Assembly: GCA_030248135.1 (NCBI GenBank) | Contig: JASANC010005472.1 | Span: 1 to 64,000, forward strand | From: Theristus sp. LFF4_11 | Lineage: Eukaryota; Nematoda; Chromadorea; Monhysterida; Xyalidae | Reading direction: 5' to 3' | DNA: 64,000 nt | Shown: piece by piece, positions 51,257 to 62,708 of the stretch | Layout of the letters: each line of letters starts with the position of its first letter | Numbering within the stretch: the first letter of the stretch is position 1 | Program-made: the position numbers and the translations under genes | The notes under the pieces: generated by a model | The model's input: the letters and a program-made list of their open reading frames with translations, nothing else | Database searches by the model: none | What the model was told of the DNA's origin: nothing

Positions 51257-54200
51257 TCATTGCCTCGGACACGGCTCCAACTGTCTTGAGCGCCGGCTGC
51301 CTCCCGCACACAGGGTCGCACTCAAAGTCGCCCCCATTCGTGACAGACAGGAGCGCCTGCGCTGACGCCTCACGGGGTTGTCCACGCAGGACGTCCAGTT
51401 CGACCACGTCGTCCAATGGGCTGCTTGAGCGGCAAAATTGTTTTCATTGTGTCGAGTTGCACTGACATAAGCGACCAGCCTTACCATGGTGGTTCACAAG
51501 CTGCATGCTTGGATTGAAAACTGGCAGATTACGACGCCGCTGTCTGTGCCGGTAGTCGATGGGAGCTGATAATTCATAGGTTGCTCATTAATAAGCCAGT
51601 ATTCTAGATTTATTCAAACGTGTCCGGACTAAAATGACGTCATTTGCGTTAAAACGCCCGTTTGTCAAAGTCAAAGTTTGTCATGACATTAAAATGTTAG
51701 TTTGGTGTGACTGATTCGACATTCACCATTTGTTTACGGGAAGAAATCGGCTAAACGGAAACTCTCTGGTTTGCTGTTAACGGCAAGTGCATGTTTTGCG
51801 GCATGTAACGTCATTTCAGTGGGACACGTTTAAAAAAATAGGCCATACCGTGATCTACATAAAATCGTCATAACCTGATTTTGTGTCACCTGGATATTTC
51901 TTGCTCATTGCGCGCACCGAAGGCGGCACCAAGCTCGGCTGATGCGCGTTGCCACGCAGCGACGGCGTCGGCCAGATTGGCGCTTGCTGGCCGAAGACGA
52001 GCCTCGGTGGCCGATGAAGCACACGATTCGGCGGGGGGCTGATCGAGGGCGGCCGCTCGACGATGCTGGGCGAACTGAAGTGGAACAGTGGTTGACGGTG
52101 CAGTGGACTCGGAGCTGGCGCTGGCTGGAACACTGGAACAGTGTGCGTGGCGAATCTGGGCGGCTGCGCATGTTGGTGCGACACAAACGTGCTCGCTGGT
52201 TGCTGTTGTGTGTTGAAGACGAAGTGTGCCGGCCGGGCACCTCGTTGCGGTTGAGGTGCAACAGCAGGTCGCCTGAGGAATGGTGCGGGGTGGAATGGGA
52301 CGCCGTGGGATGGCGGCGGGAAATGATTTCTCGTGGTTTGTGGGGCAATCGCTTGGGGGACGTGCTTTGGGCGATGGTGGTCATTGTTACGCCAATCGGT
52401 GGCGTGCTGCTGGTTTGCAGTGTTCACATTTGGCGGGTGATTGATGACGGCTGCAATGAGGGCATCATTCGGTGGATAACTGGGAGGGGGCGGCGTCGTC
52501 AGCCGTGTGCTGTGGAACAGTGGAGAGGGACTGGTTTTCAAATAAGTGTGTCTTTGAGTTGAAACAGTTGATGGAACCAAGTTTGGCTGAAATGTTGTTT
52601 TCAAATCGGCCAAGTAATCTTCAACCGCAGCCACTGTCTTTTGGTGCACGGGGCCTTTATAATGGCTTTCGTCACTTTTGGGAATAGTTTCGCCATCGCC
52701 TGGCAATTGGCCGTAACTTCCAATGAATCGGTCACCGTCGTAAGTTGATTTTTGCGTGTGAAAGCCCGTCCAAAGTTCATCTGGCGACTGCGCGGTACCA
52801 GTGGTTGGATCCGGTTCCGCTGATGATTCTGTGACTGCTGTTGTGCGTTGTGTCACCTGGCTTGAAGTGAGAAAGTCAGGTGTCAGCGTTTCTCCACTTT
52901 CATCGCCGTCAATTGGTTCATCAATGTCGTCCGTCGGTTGTTCGTGTTCTGAACTTTCACTTTCATAGTTAAAAGAATCATAATCAATCTCGGAGTATTC
53001 ATCAAGAGGAAAAAATGTCACTGACGGGGTTTGTGGAGTGACATCGGGAATAAGGTCTGACTGGTCAGTGGTGACAACTGTCGGCACTGGTCTGGTGTGG
53101 TCATCTGGCACAACAGACTCCGTCTGGGTGGACGTTTCTGTGCTCGTTGCCTCCGTGTTTTCTGCCAGAAATTTGTTGAAAAACGAGCTTGCGATATCTT
53201 CTGGCGATAAGCCTTCTTCTAACGCCTCATCCGGGTAGTCAGGGTAATCATATTCTCCAATATTCGATCGTTTTCGAGCGTTATCAAACTGATTACGGGA
53301 TTTTCGTGCCGAGTCGTTGTTCAGATCGACATGTGGAACGATATTCCGCTTGAATTGATTTTGAATGTGATACTCATTGAGCGGTAACTGAGGCGGCACG
53401 AATTCATTTCGTGAATTTCTTTCATTCACATAATTATGGTGAACATTGTTTTGAATCGTGATCGCCAGTCCACGCTGCCGATTTACCTCCGCTGAGAAAT
53501 CATGGTCTTTTTCCAAGTTCGTCTTTTTCTTGACAACATTATTGATTGGCGCTGAACCAAAACCTGCTCGAATGCCTGCCTCGTTTCGGCCTTTCGTGGT
53601 GTCAGCATTCATTGTTGGGGAGATTTCTCCCAAATGCGGCGTTGTGGTTGGCTGTTTGGGTTTGGAGAGGATCACATGTTCAGTGGCTTGGCTGTCGTGT
53701 ACGTGGTGTTTTGTCGTTTTCAGTTGAACATTGTTGTTGCGACCTTGGTGTTTCTCCATTTGTTGTTGGCTTACTGCACTGCCATCGGTGGGCCACCCAG
53801 TTTCTTGTTCACTTTTTTCAAACTCTGCAATTTCCATGTCTTGCGGTTGTTGTGTCCCAGTGAAACTATGAATGTCGTGGCCTTCTCTGCTGAGCAACCT
53901 TCCCTGAGTCGAATGCGTCATAGAATCACCGCCATTGGTGCTTGGAGGATGTGAAAACTGGATTCTCAATGGTGGAGTGGAACTGGAGACTATGACGAAA
54001 TCGTCTTCGTTTGGCACTTGGGTTGGACTCGTTTTGGAAAACGGTAATATCGCAACGTGATTTCGATTGTAATTTGGACCTGCAGTGGATTGCATTTTCT
54101 GATGCTGCTGCTGAAAGGTGTAGAATATTTCTTCTTGTTTTTGGGTTGAGAACGGGAGATTAGTGTTCTTCAAAGGCGTGACAGTCGGTTGATTGTCGAA

Positions 54201-57200
54201 TCGATTGTCAAATCTTTCGGAGCTTGGTTGCGAAGAGAATAGCAGATTTCTGAAATTTGAATCCGGTGCAGCTGCTGCTGCTGCTGGTGCTCGTGGACTG
54301 ACAGCCGGTGCTGGAAAGCTGCTTGCGACAAACCGGTTGCCACCAGTGCCTGGTAACCCTGCTTCACTGTGATACGTGCTGTCAGGCGCTGGTTGAAAAT
54401 TTTGCTGACTTTGAACGATGCGTTCATGGCTGGGAGTTTCTTGTTCATTGGAGTGCAGGCCAATGGCTACGGACGCTGACGGTGACTTCGGATTCACGAC
54501 GGGTGGCCACCCGGAGTGGTGCGGTTGTTGAATTCTGGGATTCGAAGGCGCCAAACTGTTGGAGCCAGGTGGCTTGTTTTGACCGCTCGGACCAACGTTG
54601 ATGTATGCTTCTGGACTTGTTGGCTTTGTTGAATGCAACTCCAAATTTGTTGACGGAGCCAATGGATTGATGGCTGGTGATGGAGCTGCACCGTTAGATC
54701 CTACAATTGTCCTTTCGTTTGTTGTTGAAAGTTGTAACGGTGCTCTGGGATCCAGGCTTGGTGCTACATTCGTGTCACCGTAACGGTTTATTCTAAAGTT
54801 TGGACTTGAAGACGGTCCAGCGAGACGAAAGTTTGATGAGGGAGCCAGTGGGGCAAGAGCCGGAGGTGGGGCATTGCCAACAGAATGAGCAGATAGTTCT
54901 TCAAACAGTTTTGTCTGTGTTCTTGGATTCGGGCTGGGTGCGAAAATCGGCCTTTCTTGATACCCGTGAGCGGTGGAGGAAGAATCAGAATTTGAGTTTA
55001 GGTTCGCTGAAGGCGCCAATGAGCCTGCCGCAAATGAGGGAGCCAATGGGGAACGAGCTGCAGGTGGCGCATCGCCAAAAGAATGAGCAGATGATTCTTC
55101 AAACGGTTTTGACTGTGTTCTTGAATTCGGGCTAGGTGCGAAAATCGGCTTTTCGTGATACCCGTAAGTGGTGGGTGAAGAATTAGAATTCGAGTGAAGG
55201 TTCGCTGAAGGCACCAATGGGCCTGCCGCAAATGAACGAGCCAATGGGGAAAGAGCTGGAGGTGGGGCATCGCCAAAAGAATGAATAGATGAGTCTTCAA
55301 ACGGTTTTAACTGTGTTCTTGAATTCGGGCTAGGTGCGAAAATCGGCCTTTCGTGATACCCGTGAGCGGTGGAGGAAGAATCAGACTTCGAGTGAAGGTC
55401 CGCTGAAGGCGCCAATGGGCTTGCCGCAAATGGCGGTGGTTGATGGTTGGCATTGATTGTGGAAAATGCAGTATTTTTGCTTGCAGACTTGTTACGAAAG
55501 GACACTCTTTGATTGCCTCTGCCCGAGTCTTGGCTTGGAACTCGTGATGGTGCTTCAGGATGAATGGCGGGTGCGGGTGCATTGTTATTTTGGTGTTTTT
55601 GGTGCCGACTGCCTGATGATTCGTAATTTGAACGCGAGTATTGACCTGCACTACGGTCGTGTGGTCGTTCAATGTTTACAACTGGAGAAGGTGCTTTTGC
55701 ATTTGCACTCGGAGCGTGCGATTCTTTGCTCTGCTCATAATTGCTATTTTCGTTGCCTGAATTGGACCAATTTCTTGATGAAGGTGTTTGGTTGACTGAC
55801 GGAGACGGATGTCGATAGTTGCTGTTGCCAACTGCCGAAAACTCAATTTCTCTCCGATGAGTCGATAGACTTCCCTGCAAGTTGTCTCCAATGGGTGCAG
55901 TTGGGTTTGCGGCTGGTGGGGAACCTTTGGCGAAATTTCTGTGTGGCTCCGCAACTTTTGCTAGCTTGTCTTGCTCGAACACCGGATTCTGGGACGGGGC
56001 TTGTGGACGGATGTTGGAGGGCAAACGTTTGTGAGCGTGTCCCGATGCATGTTGTGTGTCCGTTGGAGCGGGAGCATGTGCTATTGGTTCTCGGTATGAA
56101 CGATCTTGATTATTCCGTTCTTGATCATTCGAGCCCGTATTGTAGTCCCTTTCGCTTCCGTCGTATTCTTCGTAAAAATTGTCATCGGGTGAGGGTTCGT
56201 ACTCAGAATAACTGGTTTGGTGTCCAGTCTCTGTTCCCCAATTCGGACGTCGGGGTCGAGATAACGTGGAATTGACGCCGTGCCTACCGCCACTTCGGGA
56301 ATTTGAAGCGAACACTTCATCCTCCCCATAATAATCATAATTCCAGCGTTCGCCGTCGCCTCCTCTTCCCTTGACATCCCCGTACTCACTGCTCCACCAG
56401 TCGCCTCCAACCGTGTACTCCAGTTTCGAGCCAGACGAGCCGATTTTGCGGCCTCTTTCAGTTGGCATTCCATGGTGATTCCATCTGTCGACTTTCGTCA
56501 GAGCATCAGCCACGTTCGCAGATTCGGTTTCGCCGAGATACGGTTCGATGCTGTCGTAATCGTCGACGTCCACCACGCCTCTCCGGTGCGGAGTTTGTTT
56601 GTCACCGATCTCTGCGCCTCGACTCCAGGCGGCTCGCGGATTCCAGTGCAGCCACCGCTGACGCACCGACTCTGATTGCTTATTGGCTGGCACTCGCTCG
56701 GGTGCACCGTTGCGCGACCGCTTCGCATCGAGTGCTGCTGGTGTGCTGTGTCGGTGGCGGGCGTGGTCTCGTTGAGACTGATCATCTCCATTCGGCCGTC
56801 CGTTGTCCGGATCGACGGAATCGACGCCGTGTCTAGCGAACCAGTCTGCGAATTCAACGGTGGACGATTTGGAGTGCGCCTCGGCATTGCTCGGTCGACC
56901 ACTGCTCTTGGCGTGATTGAAGTTGTATGTCGGCTCAATATCTGCGTAATCGATCAGACCAACAGCGGCGTCGGTTATCGATTCCACAGTTTTAGCTTGA
57001 GCATGATCAGCTTGCGACGACTCGAATTCACGCGTGTTTCGTGAGCTGTGCGCAGTTTCGCCGCGCAGTCGCCATGCTGTATGACTGCCGACACCCCACT
57101 GAGTCCAGCCACTGGTCGCATGCTCGTCGCCTGCCTGTAATGGCATCAGGTTTCATGGCCAGGGTGGTGATGGTGATCTCTGAACAATCGGTAAGTTGTC

Positions 57201-57613
57201 AGTCTGAAACAATACATTGTATTGCTTTTTATTCACCATTTATGTCAAATTGAAATGACGCCATGTGCTATAAAACATGTCTGCCATGAATGGTAAAGCG
57301 AATTTGTAACTTAAAGTAAAACTTGAATAGTAACTTTGGCCAATCTCTTCGTTGGAAAAACAACGGGAAGGGTAAACCAAACTAAACATTCTGGTGGCTG
57401 TGCATGACCGACAAACGTTGTCAAAGCAAATGACGTCATTTCGGTCTGACACATGAATGAAGCAGCAATACATACCTTCGGTTCGAACGGTGAGTTAGCG
57501 GTGTCATACTGCAGCAGTTGAGCACCGGTCGTTTGAGCACAAACTACCACCAGAACAAAAGCTGTTCTCACAAGTAATAAGCCGACGATGAAATATTGAC
57601 GGTTGGTTTTCAT
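51257..57613 (-). CDS. Giant secreted disordered protein with C-terminal thrombospondin-like repeat
   Basis: Four exons (minus) join in phase: 57476-57613, 51890-57134, 51485-51565 and 51257-51420, giving 1,875 residues. Exon 1 is a signal peptide (MKTNRQYFIVGLLLVRTAFV, cleavage near TTGA). The 5.2-kb second exon encodes almost entirely Ser/Pro/Asn/His-rich disordered sequence with recurring APSP, LAPS and RGG/YG-like pieces, three tandem 66-residue repeats, acidic stretches and dibasic sites. The C-terminus is compact: HWTTWSNWTSC, RRQRRRSC, LCAGGSRRSRQLEPCP, matching a thrombospondin type 1 repeat with its Trp ladder and cysteines. A secreted matrix or cuticle role is an inference from signal peptide, composition and this domain. 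No homologue is recognised for the disordered body. Confidence 0.85.
54843..55440 (-). repeat. Three tandem 198-bp (66-codon) coding repeats
   Basis: GCGAAAATCGG recurs at 54940, 55138 and 55336, exactly 198 bp apart. Each unit encodes a segment like YGYHEKPIFAPSPNSRTQ followed by FEESSAHSFGDAPPAA and LAPSFAAG. Units are about 85-90% alike and keep frame. Confidence 0.93.
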
Positions 57614-58270
57614 GTTAGAAATCAAACCAATGTTGCCGTGGAATCATTTTACTCCGCGCATTTCACAAAAACATTTGCTTCTTTTGCAATCGGTGTACTA
57701 TCTGTACAATGCATCATTTTAATCATTCTTTTTGAAATAACGTTTGGCTTCACATTTGTAGCTGCAAACGAATTCGAATGCAAGTAGCAATTTGGAAACG
57801 CACTGCAATACGTAAACTCATAACGTTGAGGAATATCACACAACGCCACCGACAGAATGGAGCATATGTGTGCAACTGTAACCAGATTATTGTTGTTGCG
57901 CATTTTATAATTTCGTCAAAAAATGAAAAGAGGTGAATCAAATACGCTCATGCATCCGCATTTCATTGTCAAGTGCGCCCCGAAGAAAAAGTGTTCGTAC
58001 TTTCTCTTTTAACACTTTACTATTCAAGTTTATGGGTGGCACCTCCCACTATGAATGACATGAATTTCATCAGTAAAACGGTGAGTTGGTTTTGAAAACA
58101 CAAAAGGTACTGACAAAATGTCTCTCGTCTAGAAGACGCATATCAAAAGTAAAATAACTTGTATCGTACCTGCATTTGAACGCGCATAACGACGAACAAA
58201 ATAGAAATGAAATCACAGAATAATCTATCATCAGCAAAAACAAACGCAAACACATGTCAATTCTTTTCTA
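57614..58270. other. Intergenic stretch, nothing recognised
   Basis: About 650 bp between the start of the giant secreted protein and the end of the first aldo-keto reductase. No coding or repeat signal is seen. Confidence 0.45.
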
Positions 58271-59664
58271 CTAGACCACTGTGTTCGGATCCCACAAGAA
58301 TTTCTGATGCTTTTCAACGGAAAGCGCCGCGAGTTTCTCGAAATCCTCTTGCGATATTTTGAGACGTATCGCTTTGAAGTTATCGGCCATTCGCGACGCC
58401 TTTGTGGTGCGCGGTATGACGCTGATTCCCTGTGACATTGCCCATGCAAGCAGAAGCTGAGCTGCGGTGCACTCGTATTTGTTAGCCATCTCCACTATCG
58501 CAGGATCCGTGAACAGTTGACCTCCAGCCTGGAAAGAAAAGCCAAAAAAATTTGTACCAATCAACCAACCTGGATAAAAGACTGGAAGGAAATGTGGCAC
58601 CTTCGGACTGCCAAAACTGCTGTACGCCTGAAAATGGACGCCATTTGTCTTGCAGAAGTTGACAAGCTCGAGATCAGCGTTGAACGGGTGGAATTCGCAC
58701 TGGTTCACGGATGGCTTGATGCGCGCGTATGTGAACAGATCCTTGAGATGCTTGGCAGCATAGTTGGACACACCGATTGCTCGCAGTTTGCGCTCGTCTG
58801 AAGCATGCTGCGATGTCAGTCGGTCAATTGAGATCATGCTCGTGCGACGGTGGGTGGTTGGAATGGGCTGAGGTGAAAACAGGAGAATCGCGAATCAATC
58901 ATCATGAATCAACGATCAACATCAATCAACCACTTGCACCACACCGTCGAACGAGCGTATGGTCTGGAGGTGAACAAATAACTGCTTTTCGTGAAGCGAA
59001 ACGAACAGTTACACGAGTTCCATGAAACGACGAACCGACTAATTTCTCGAGTTGCTGCCAGCTTTGCTTGCGAATTTCGATGTTTCGCGGGTCCGACCGC
59101 TCGTGCACACCGGCGCCAGGCCAGTGGATCAAATACAGATCCAAACAGTCCGTCTGCAGACGCTCCAGTGAGCCCAAGACCGCTTGTCGCGCACGGTCAC
59201 CTGGTTTTGAAGATGTTTTTTTTTCAAAAAAGTTCACCGAGAAAAAACTGTTTTATAAGATGAAAACAACCTTGCATGTTCGGTGGCAGTTTACTAGTGA
59301 TGAAAACGTCCGAACGTGCTAGCCCGTGTTTTGGTAGCAACAGCTTCAGGACATCGCCAATCTGTCGTTCGTTCTCTGAATTAAAAAAAACATAAAACAC
59401 GACCAGAAAGTCTAACATTTGCTCAGCATAAACCACCGCAAACCGTATGCGATCGCTGTGTCAATGAAACGGCAACCAGCGCTCAACGCAGCATCAATCG
59501 TGTCATGCAGCACTTTGAAGTCTTGCACCTAAACCGCAAGGATTTTCGACGGTTTTTCCGTTACTTGCAATGCAACGCACTGTCATTTCGTGCCATACCT
59601 GCCAAGTGCCAATTCCATACAATGGCATCGAAACGCCACCGCCCAGATCAACAACTTTCGCCAT
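58271..59664 (-). CDS. Aldo-keto reductase 1
   Basis: Cytosolic NAD(P)H-dependent reductase of aldehydes and ketones. Six exons (minus): 59664-about 59591, about 59527-59443, about 59376-59270, about 59202-59036, 58797-about 58606, about 58530-58271. Landmarks of the (beta/alpha)8 fold: VSMPLYGIGTWQ, FIDTAIAYG (Asp and catalytic Tyr), DVFITSKLPP (catalytic Lys), LDLYLIHWPG (catalytic His), RAIGVSNYAAKHLKDL, PSVNQCEFHPF, and the cofactor loop LLLAWAMSQGISVIPRTTK. All four catalytic residues are present. It ends LWDPNTVV. Intron 4 contains a MITE. It is followed by a second copy in the same orientation, so the pair is a tandem duplication. Confidence 0.94.
58834..58962. mobile_element. Intronic MITE copy E (family CCATACCCGTGCGACGGTG)
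   Basis: Left end CATGCTCGTGCGACGGTGGG; right end in reverse complement CCATACGCTCGTTCGACGGT. It makes up about 54% of intron 4 (58798-59035) of aldo-keto reductase 1. Confidence 0.75.
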
Positions 59665-60385
59665 ATTTCACTTAAAATTCGTTTGCACAGCAAAAAGTGA
59701 AACACAAGAACAGCAGATAGAAAACAGCTGTAAATGACAGCGAAAAAACGTTTACACAAATGCATAAATTGAGAAAAAATGAGTCGTTGCTATAGCAATG
59801 TTTTTGCATTATTTAGAATAGCCGAGGTATTTTGCTTTTAGAAAAACCGTAGTTTCAGAAATTGTGGCCAAGAACTGCTATTTGCACAACAGGAAAACAA
59901 ACAGAAACTGTATGCAAATACAAAAAAATTACTGACAAAATGGAGCCAGCTGGTGTCGACAATGCATCTGTATTTGTGACGTTTCTAACAAATTGCGTTT
60001 GAAACAGAAATTCGCGTCATTTTCACACCGATTAAAAAACAGGTTTATTGACAATTGTAACTCAAACAACCTTTTGATATGTTCAATATGAAAATTAGTG
60101 CAAATTGTGCGGTCACCGGGATGAAAAATATCACAAACGAAAAACAGCCCTCCAACCTCGGCTCGAGTTCTGTATCGGCTTTATACTTTTTTATTACTTT
60201 GTAACTGAAGATTCCACCAAAGAATGCAACATAAACTTCTCTAACCTACACTCCCAAACCCAATATCAAATGGCACAAATACAATCGATAGGCACATCTA
60301 ATAGGCACATCTAATACAAATAGGCACATCTAAAAATCCAATCACATGCCAATTCGCTTATACATCACATTCAACAGCACACCCT
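59665..60385. other. Intergenic stretch between the tandem reductases
   Basis: About 720 bp. A short direct repeat ATAGGCACATCTAA occurs three times at 60288-60336. No other feature is seen. Confidence 0.5.
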
Positions 60386-62460
60386 CTAGGCGACATTGGT
60401 CGGATCCCAGCAGTACCGACGTGCGCTGTCCACGGTCAAGCGCGCCAGTTTCGCGCAGTCCTCCGGTGACACCGCGATGTTGGTCGCGTCGAAGTTCTCT
60501 GAGACGCGATGCACTTTGGTGGTGCGTGGAATGACCGAGATTCCCTGCGACATGGCCCACGCGAGCAGCAGCTGCGACGGCGAGCACTTGTAGTGGTTGG
60601 CCAGTTCAACGACGACTGCGTTTGTGAGCAATGCGTCGCCGGCCTGCGGTACAATGTACAGTCGAGCAACTCGAAATTGTAGGCAGTCAGCTAATTGGTC
60701 GATGATCACGTGATGCATGCTTTCTGTGACAAGCATTGTCGAGTCTTTCTGTCTGCGGCACAGAAAGCATGCATCACGTGATCACCAACCAATCAGCGTA
60801 TTGCCTAATGAGATTGAGATGAGCCTGGCCCGATTGAGTCTGGCAGATATGAGACGATCCCCGCGATTGTATCGCTGCAAAGCAGAGAACGAGTGCATTT
60901 TCTGGCAGTCTAGTGACAACTGATTTGTTGTTTCTAGGCTTGCACATTGATTACAATTATTATCGTTACAGGAAGACCGCGTGCACAAAAGTTTCACGCG
61001 TTGGGGAAAAGCCGGACACCAAACCAGACGCATGACGTCATCCGACGTCTTTCGTCAGCTACCGTAACCCAATTTTGAATTCCCGCGGATTCTTGAAACG
61101 TTTTTCCTATCCCTGTGTGCAAAGGCATAGAGAACCGGGACCAAAATGAAAGATAATACAGTGACCGATGGACATCAAGATGCCAATCAACATGTAAAAT
61201 CCGAAAAAAATAAAATTGTTGGCTGTGACGTCAAGCTTCAATTTTCAGTTGTAAAACTGCAATGAACCATCAACGACTAGCTAACCATGGGACTACCGAG
61301 GCTGCTGTACGCCTGAAAGTGCACACGCTGTTGTTGGCAGTGATTCACCAGCCGCATATCGGCGTTGAACGGGTGGAACTCGCATTGGTTGACGGATGGC
61401 TGGATGCGAGCGTACGAGAACAAGTCGTCCAAGTGCTGCGGCATGTAGTTCGAGACGCCTATGGCGCGCAGCTTGCCTTCGTCTGCAGTGAGCGCAAAAG
61501 ACACCGGAATACTGGATTGATGGAGAAATATGAGAATCACCCTCGTGGCCTAGTGGTTGAGCGTTGGACTATTGTCTGTGCGCTCGGGAGATCTAGCCCC
61601 GCCGAGGGGTGTGTAGGCACTTAATAACAGAAAACTCGATGGGCGTCCTACTCAATGGTGTTCTGTACGCTTCTCTGGGTTAGCCTTGGCTAAAAACATC
61701 GCCTAAAAATCCCAAAAACAACAACAACAACAAAAAAATTATACAACTAGTGAGGTCAAGAGAAGAGTATAACAACAGGGCAGCCATCTTGCATCTTCAA
61801 CCATTCACCTATCGGAAGGTACCAAAAAACAAATTGCAATTGTCCAACAGGCGTATGTTTGCACATCATATCGTTTCAGATTTTTTAGCTCATTTCTCCA
61901 GACTGCTCTCGCGATCACGCACCGATCAGCGTTTCCAGTTGCTGCCAGCTGCGTTTGCGAAGCTGCACGTTCCTTGAGTCCGTCGTGGGCACATCTGCGC
62001 TGCCGGGCCAATGGATCAGAAACAAATCGAGATAGTCCAACTGGAGACGTTGCAACGAGCCGAGCACGGCGTCACGCGCGGCGTCGCCTGCAGCGGTGCA
62101 ATGGAATCAAAGATGATGAAAACTTGGACGGAGAATTGTGAAGCACACAGCCAGAAGATGATCGCAATGAATTGCTCAGCGATTTTCACCTTGCCTATCG
62201 GGCGGCAGCTTGCTGGTGATGAAGATGTCCGCGCGCTTCAAGCCGTGCTTCGGCAACAGTGTTCTCAGTGCGCTGCCGATGTGTTGTTCGTTGTCTGCAA
62301 CATGCACAAAATGAAAAGGTCAAATCGCTACGTGTTCCGTAAAACAACAAAGTTTCACGGAAGACAAAATTTTACCATATGCAATCGCGGTGTCAATGAA
62401 TCTGTAGCCGACTCGGAGTGCTGCGTCAATTGTGTCCAGCAATACCTGTTGATCACGCAC
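60386..62460 (-). CDS. Aldo-keto reductase 2 (first exon outside the window)
   Basis: Second tandem reductase with the same intron positions. Exons (minus): 62460-62374 (VRDQQVLLDTIDAALRVGYR, FIDTAIAYG), about 62301-62205 (DIFITSKLPP), about 62093-61928 (LDLFLIHWPG), 61482-about 61288 (GKLRAIGVSNYMPQHLDDLF, SVNQCEFHPF) and about 60645-60386 (LLLAWAMSQGISVIPRTTK, ending YCWDPTNVA). Catalytic Asp, Tyr, Lys and His are intact. The expected first exon (the GIGTWQ part) is not found before the window ends, because the LTR retrotransposon occupies the upstream side. If the retroelement lies in intron 1, expression may be affected. Confidence 0.9.
60661..60820. mobile_element. Palindromic MITE, GTCGAACTCTAAATTAT family, copy 2
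   Basis: Diverged relative of 9567-9728: GTCGAGCAACTCGAAATTGT and GATGCATGCTTTCTGTG at the left, mirrored by CACAGAAAGCATGCATCACG at the right. It lies in an intron of aldo-keto reductase 2. Confidence 0.78.
61543..61738 (+). mobile_element. tRNA-derived SINE with (AAC)n tail
   Basis: The head CCTCGTGGCCTAGTGGTTGA contains a good pol III A box (TGGCCTAGTGG), followed at tRNA-like spacing by a weak B box (GGGAGATCTAGCCC), and the outer stem CCCTCG/CGAGGG is kept. A tRNA-unrelated body of about 110 bp follows, then AAAACAACAACAACAACAAA. It is in an intron of aldo-keto reductase 2. I do not call it a working tRNA gene because the anticodon arm is not formed. Confidence 0.7.
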
Positions 62461-62637
62461 CTGAAAATGCACTATACAGTTGGGAACAACGATAACTGTG
62501 TAATTACACGTAATTATATTGGCTATATAAGCTGTGATAATCTGTGATCAGGGTTCGGTCTGTTTTTATTATTGTCGTTGTCGTGTCATCCTAATAAGCA
62601 AACCCAAATAAACTACGTAACAACCCAAATATCTTTC

Positions 62638-62655
62638 TGGCGCCCAACGTGGGGC
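62638..62655 (+). promoter_or_regulatory. tRNA-Lys primer-binding site
   Basis: Eighteen bases TGGCGCCCAACGTGGGGC, the complement of the CCA-bearing 3' end of tRNA-Lys(CUU). Complementarity appears to continue to 62687 (see findings). Confidence 0.88.
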
Positions 62656-62708
62656 TCGAACCCACGACCGTTAGATTAAGAGTCTCAGAGCAATTGATTC
62701 AGTTGGTC

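Noticed and set aside
61543..61620. Possible tRNA gene
   Set aside because: A box and acceptor-like stem are present but the anticodon stem does not form and the B box is degenerate; the following body and AAC tail fit a SINE.
62649..62708. Gag start at the GTG just inside the primer-binding site
   Set aside because: The frame is open there, but the sequence is complementary to tRNA and has no ATG; the first ATG at 62709 is the likely start.
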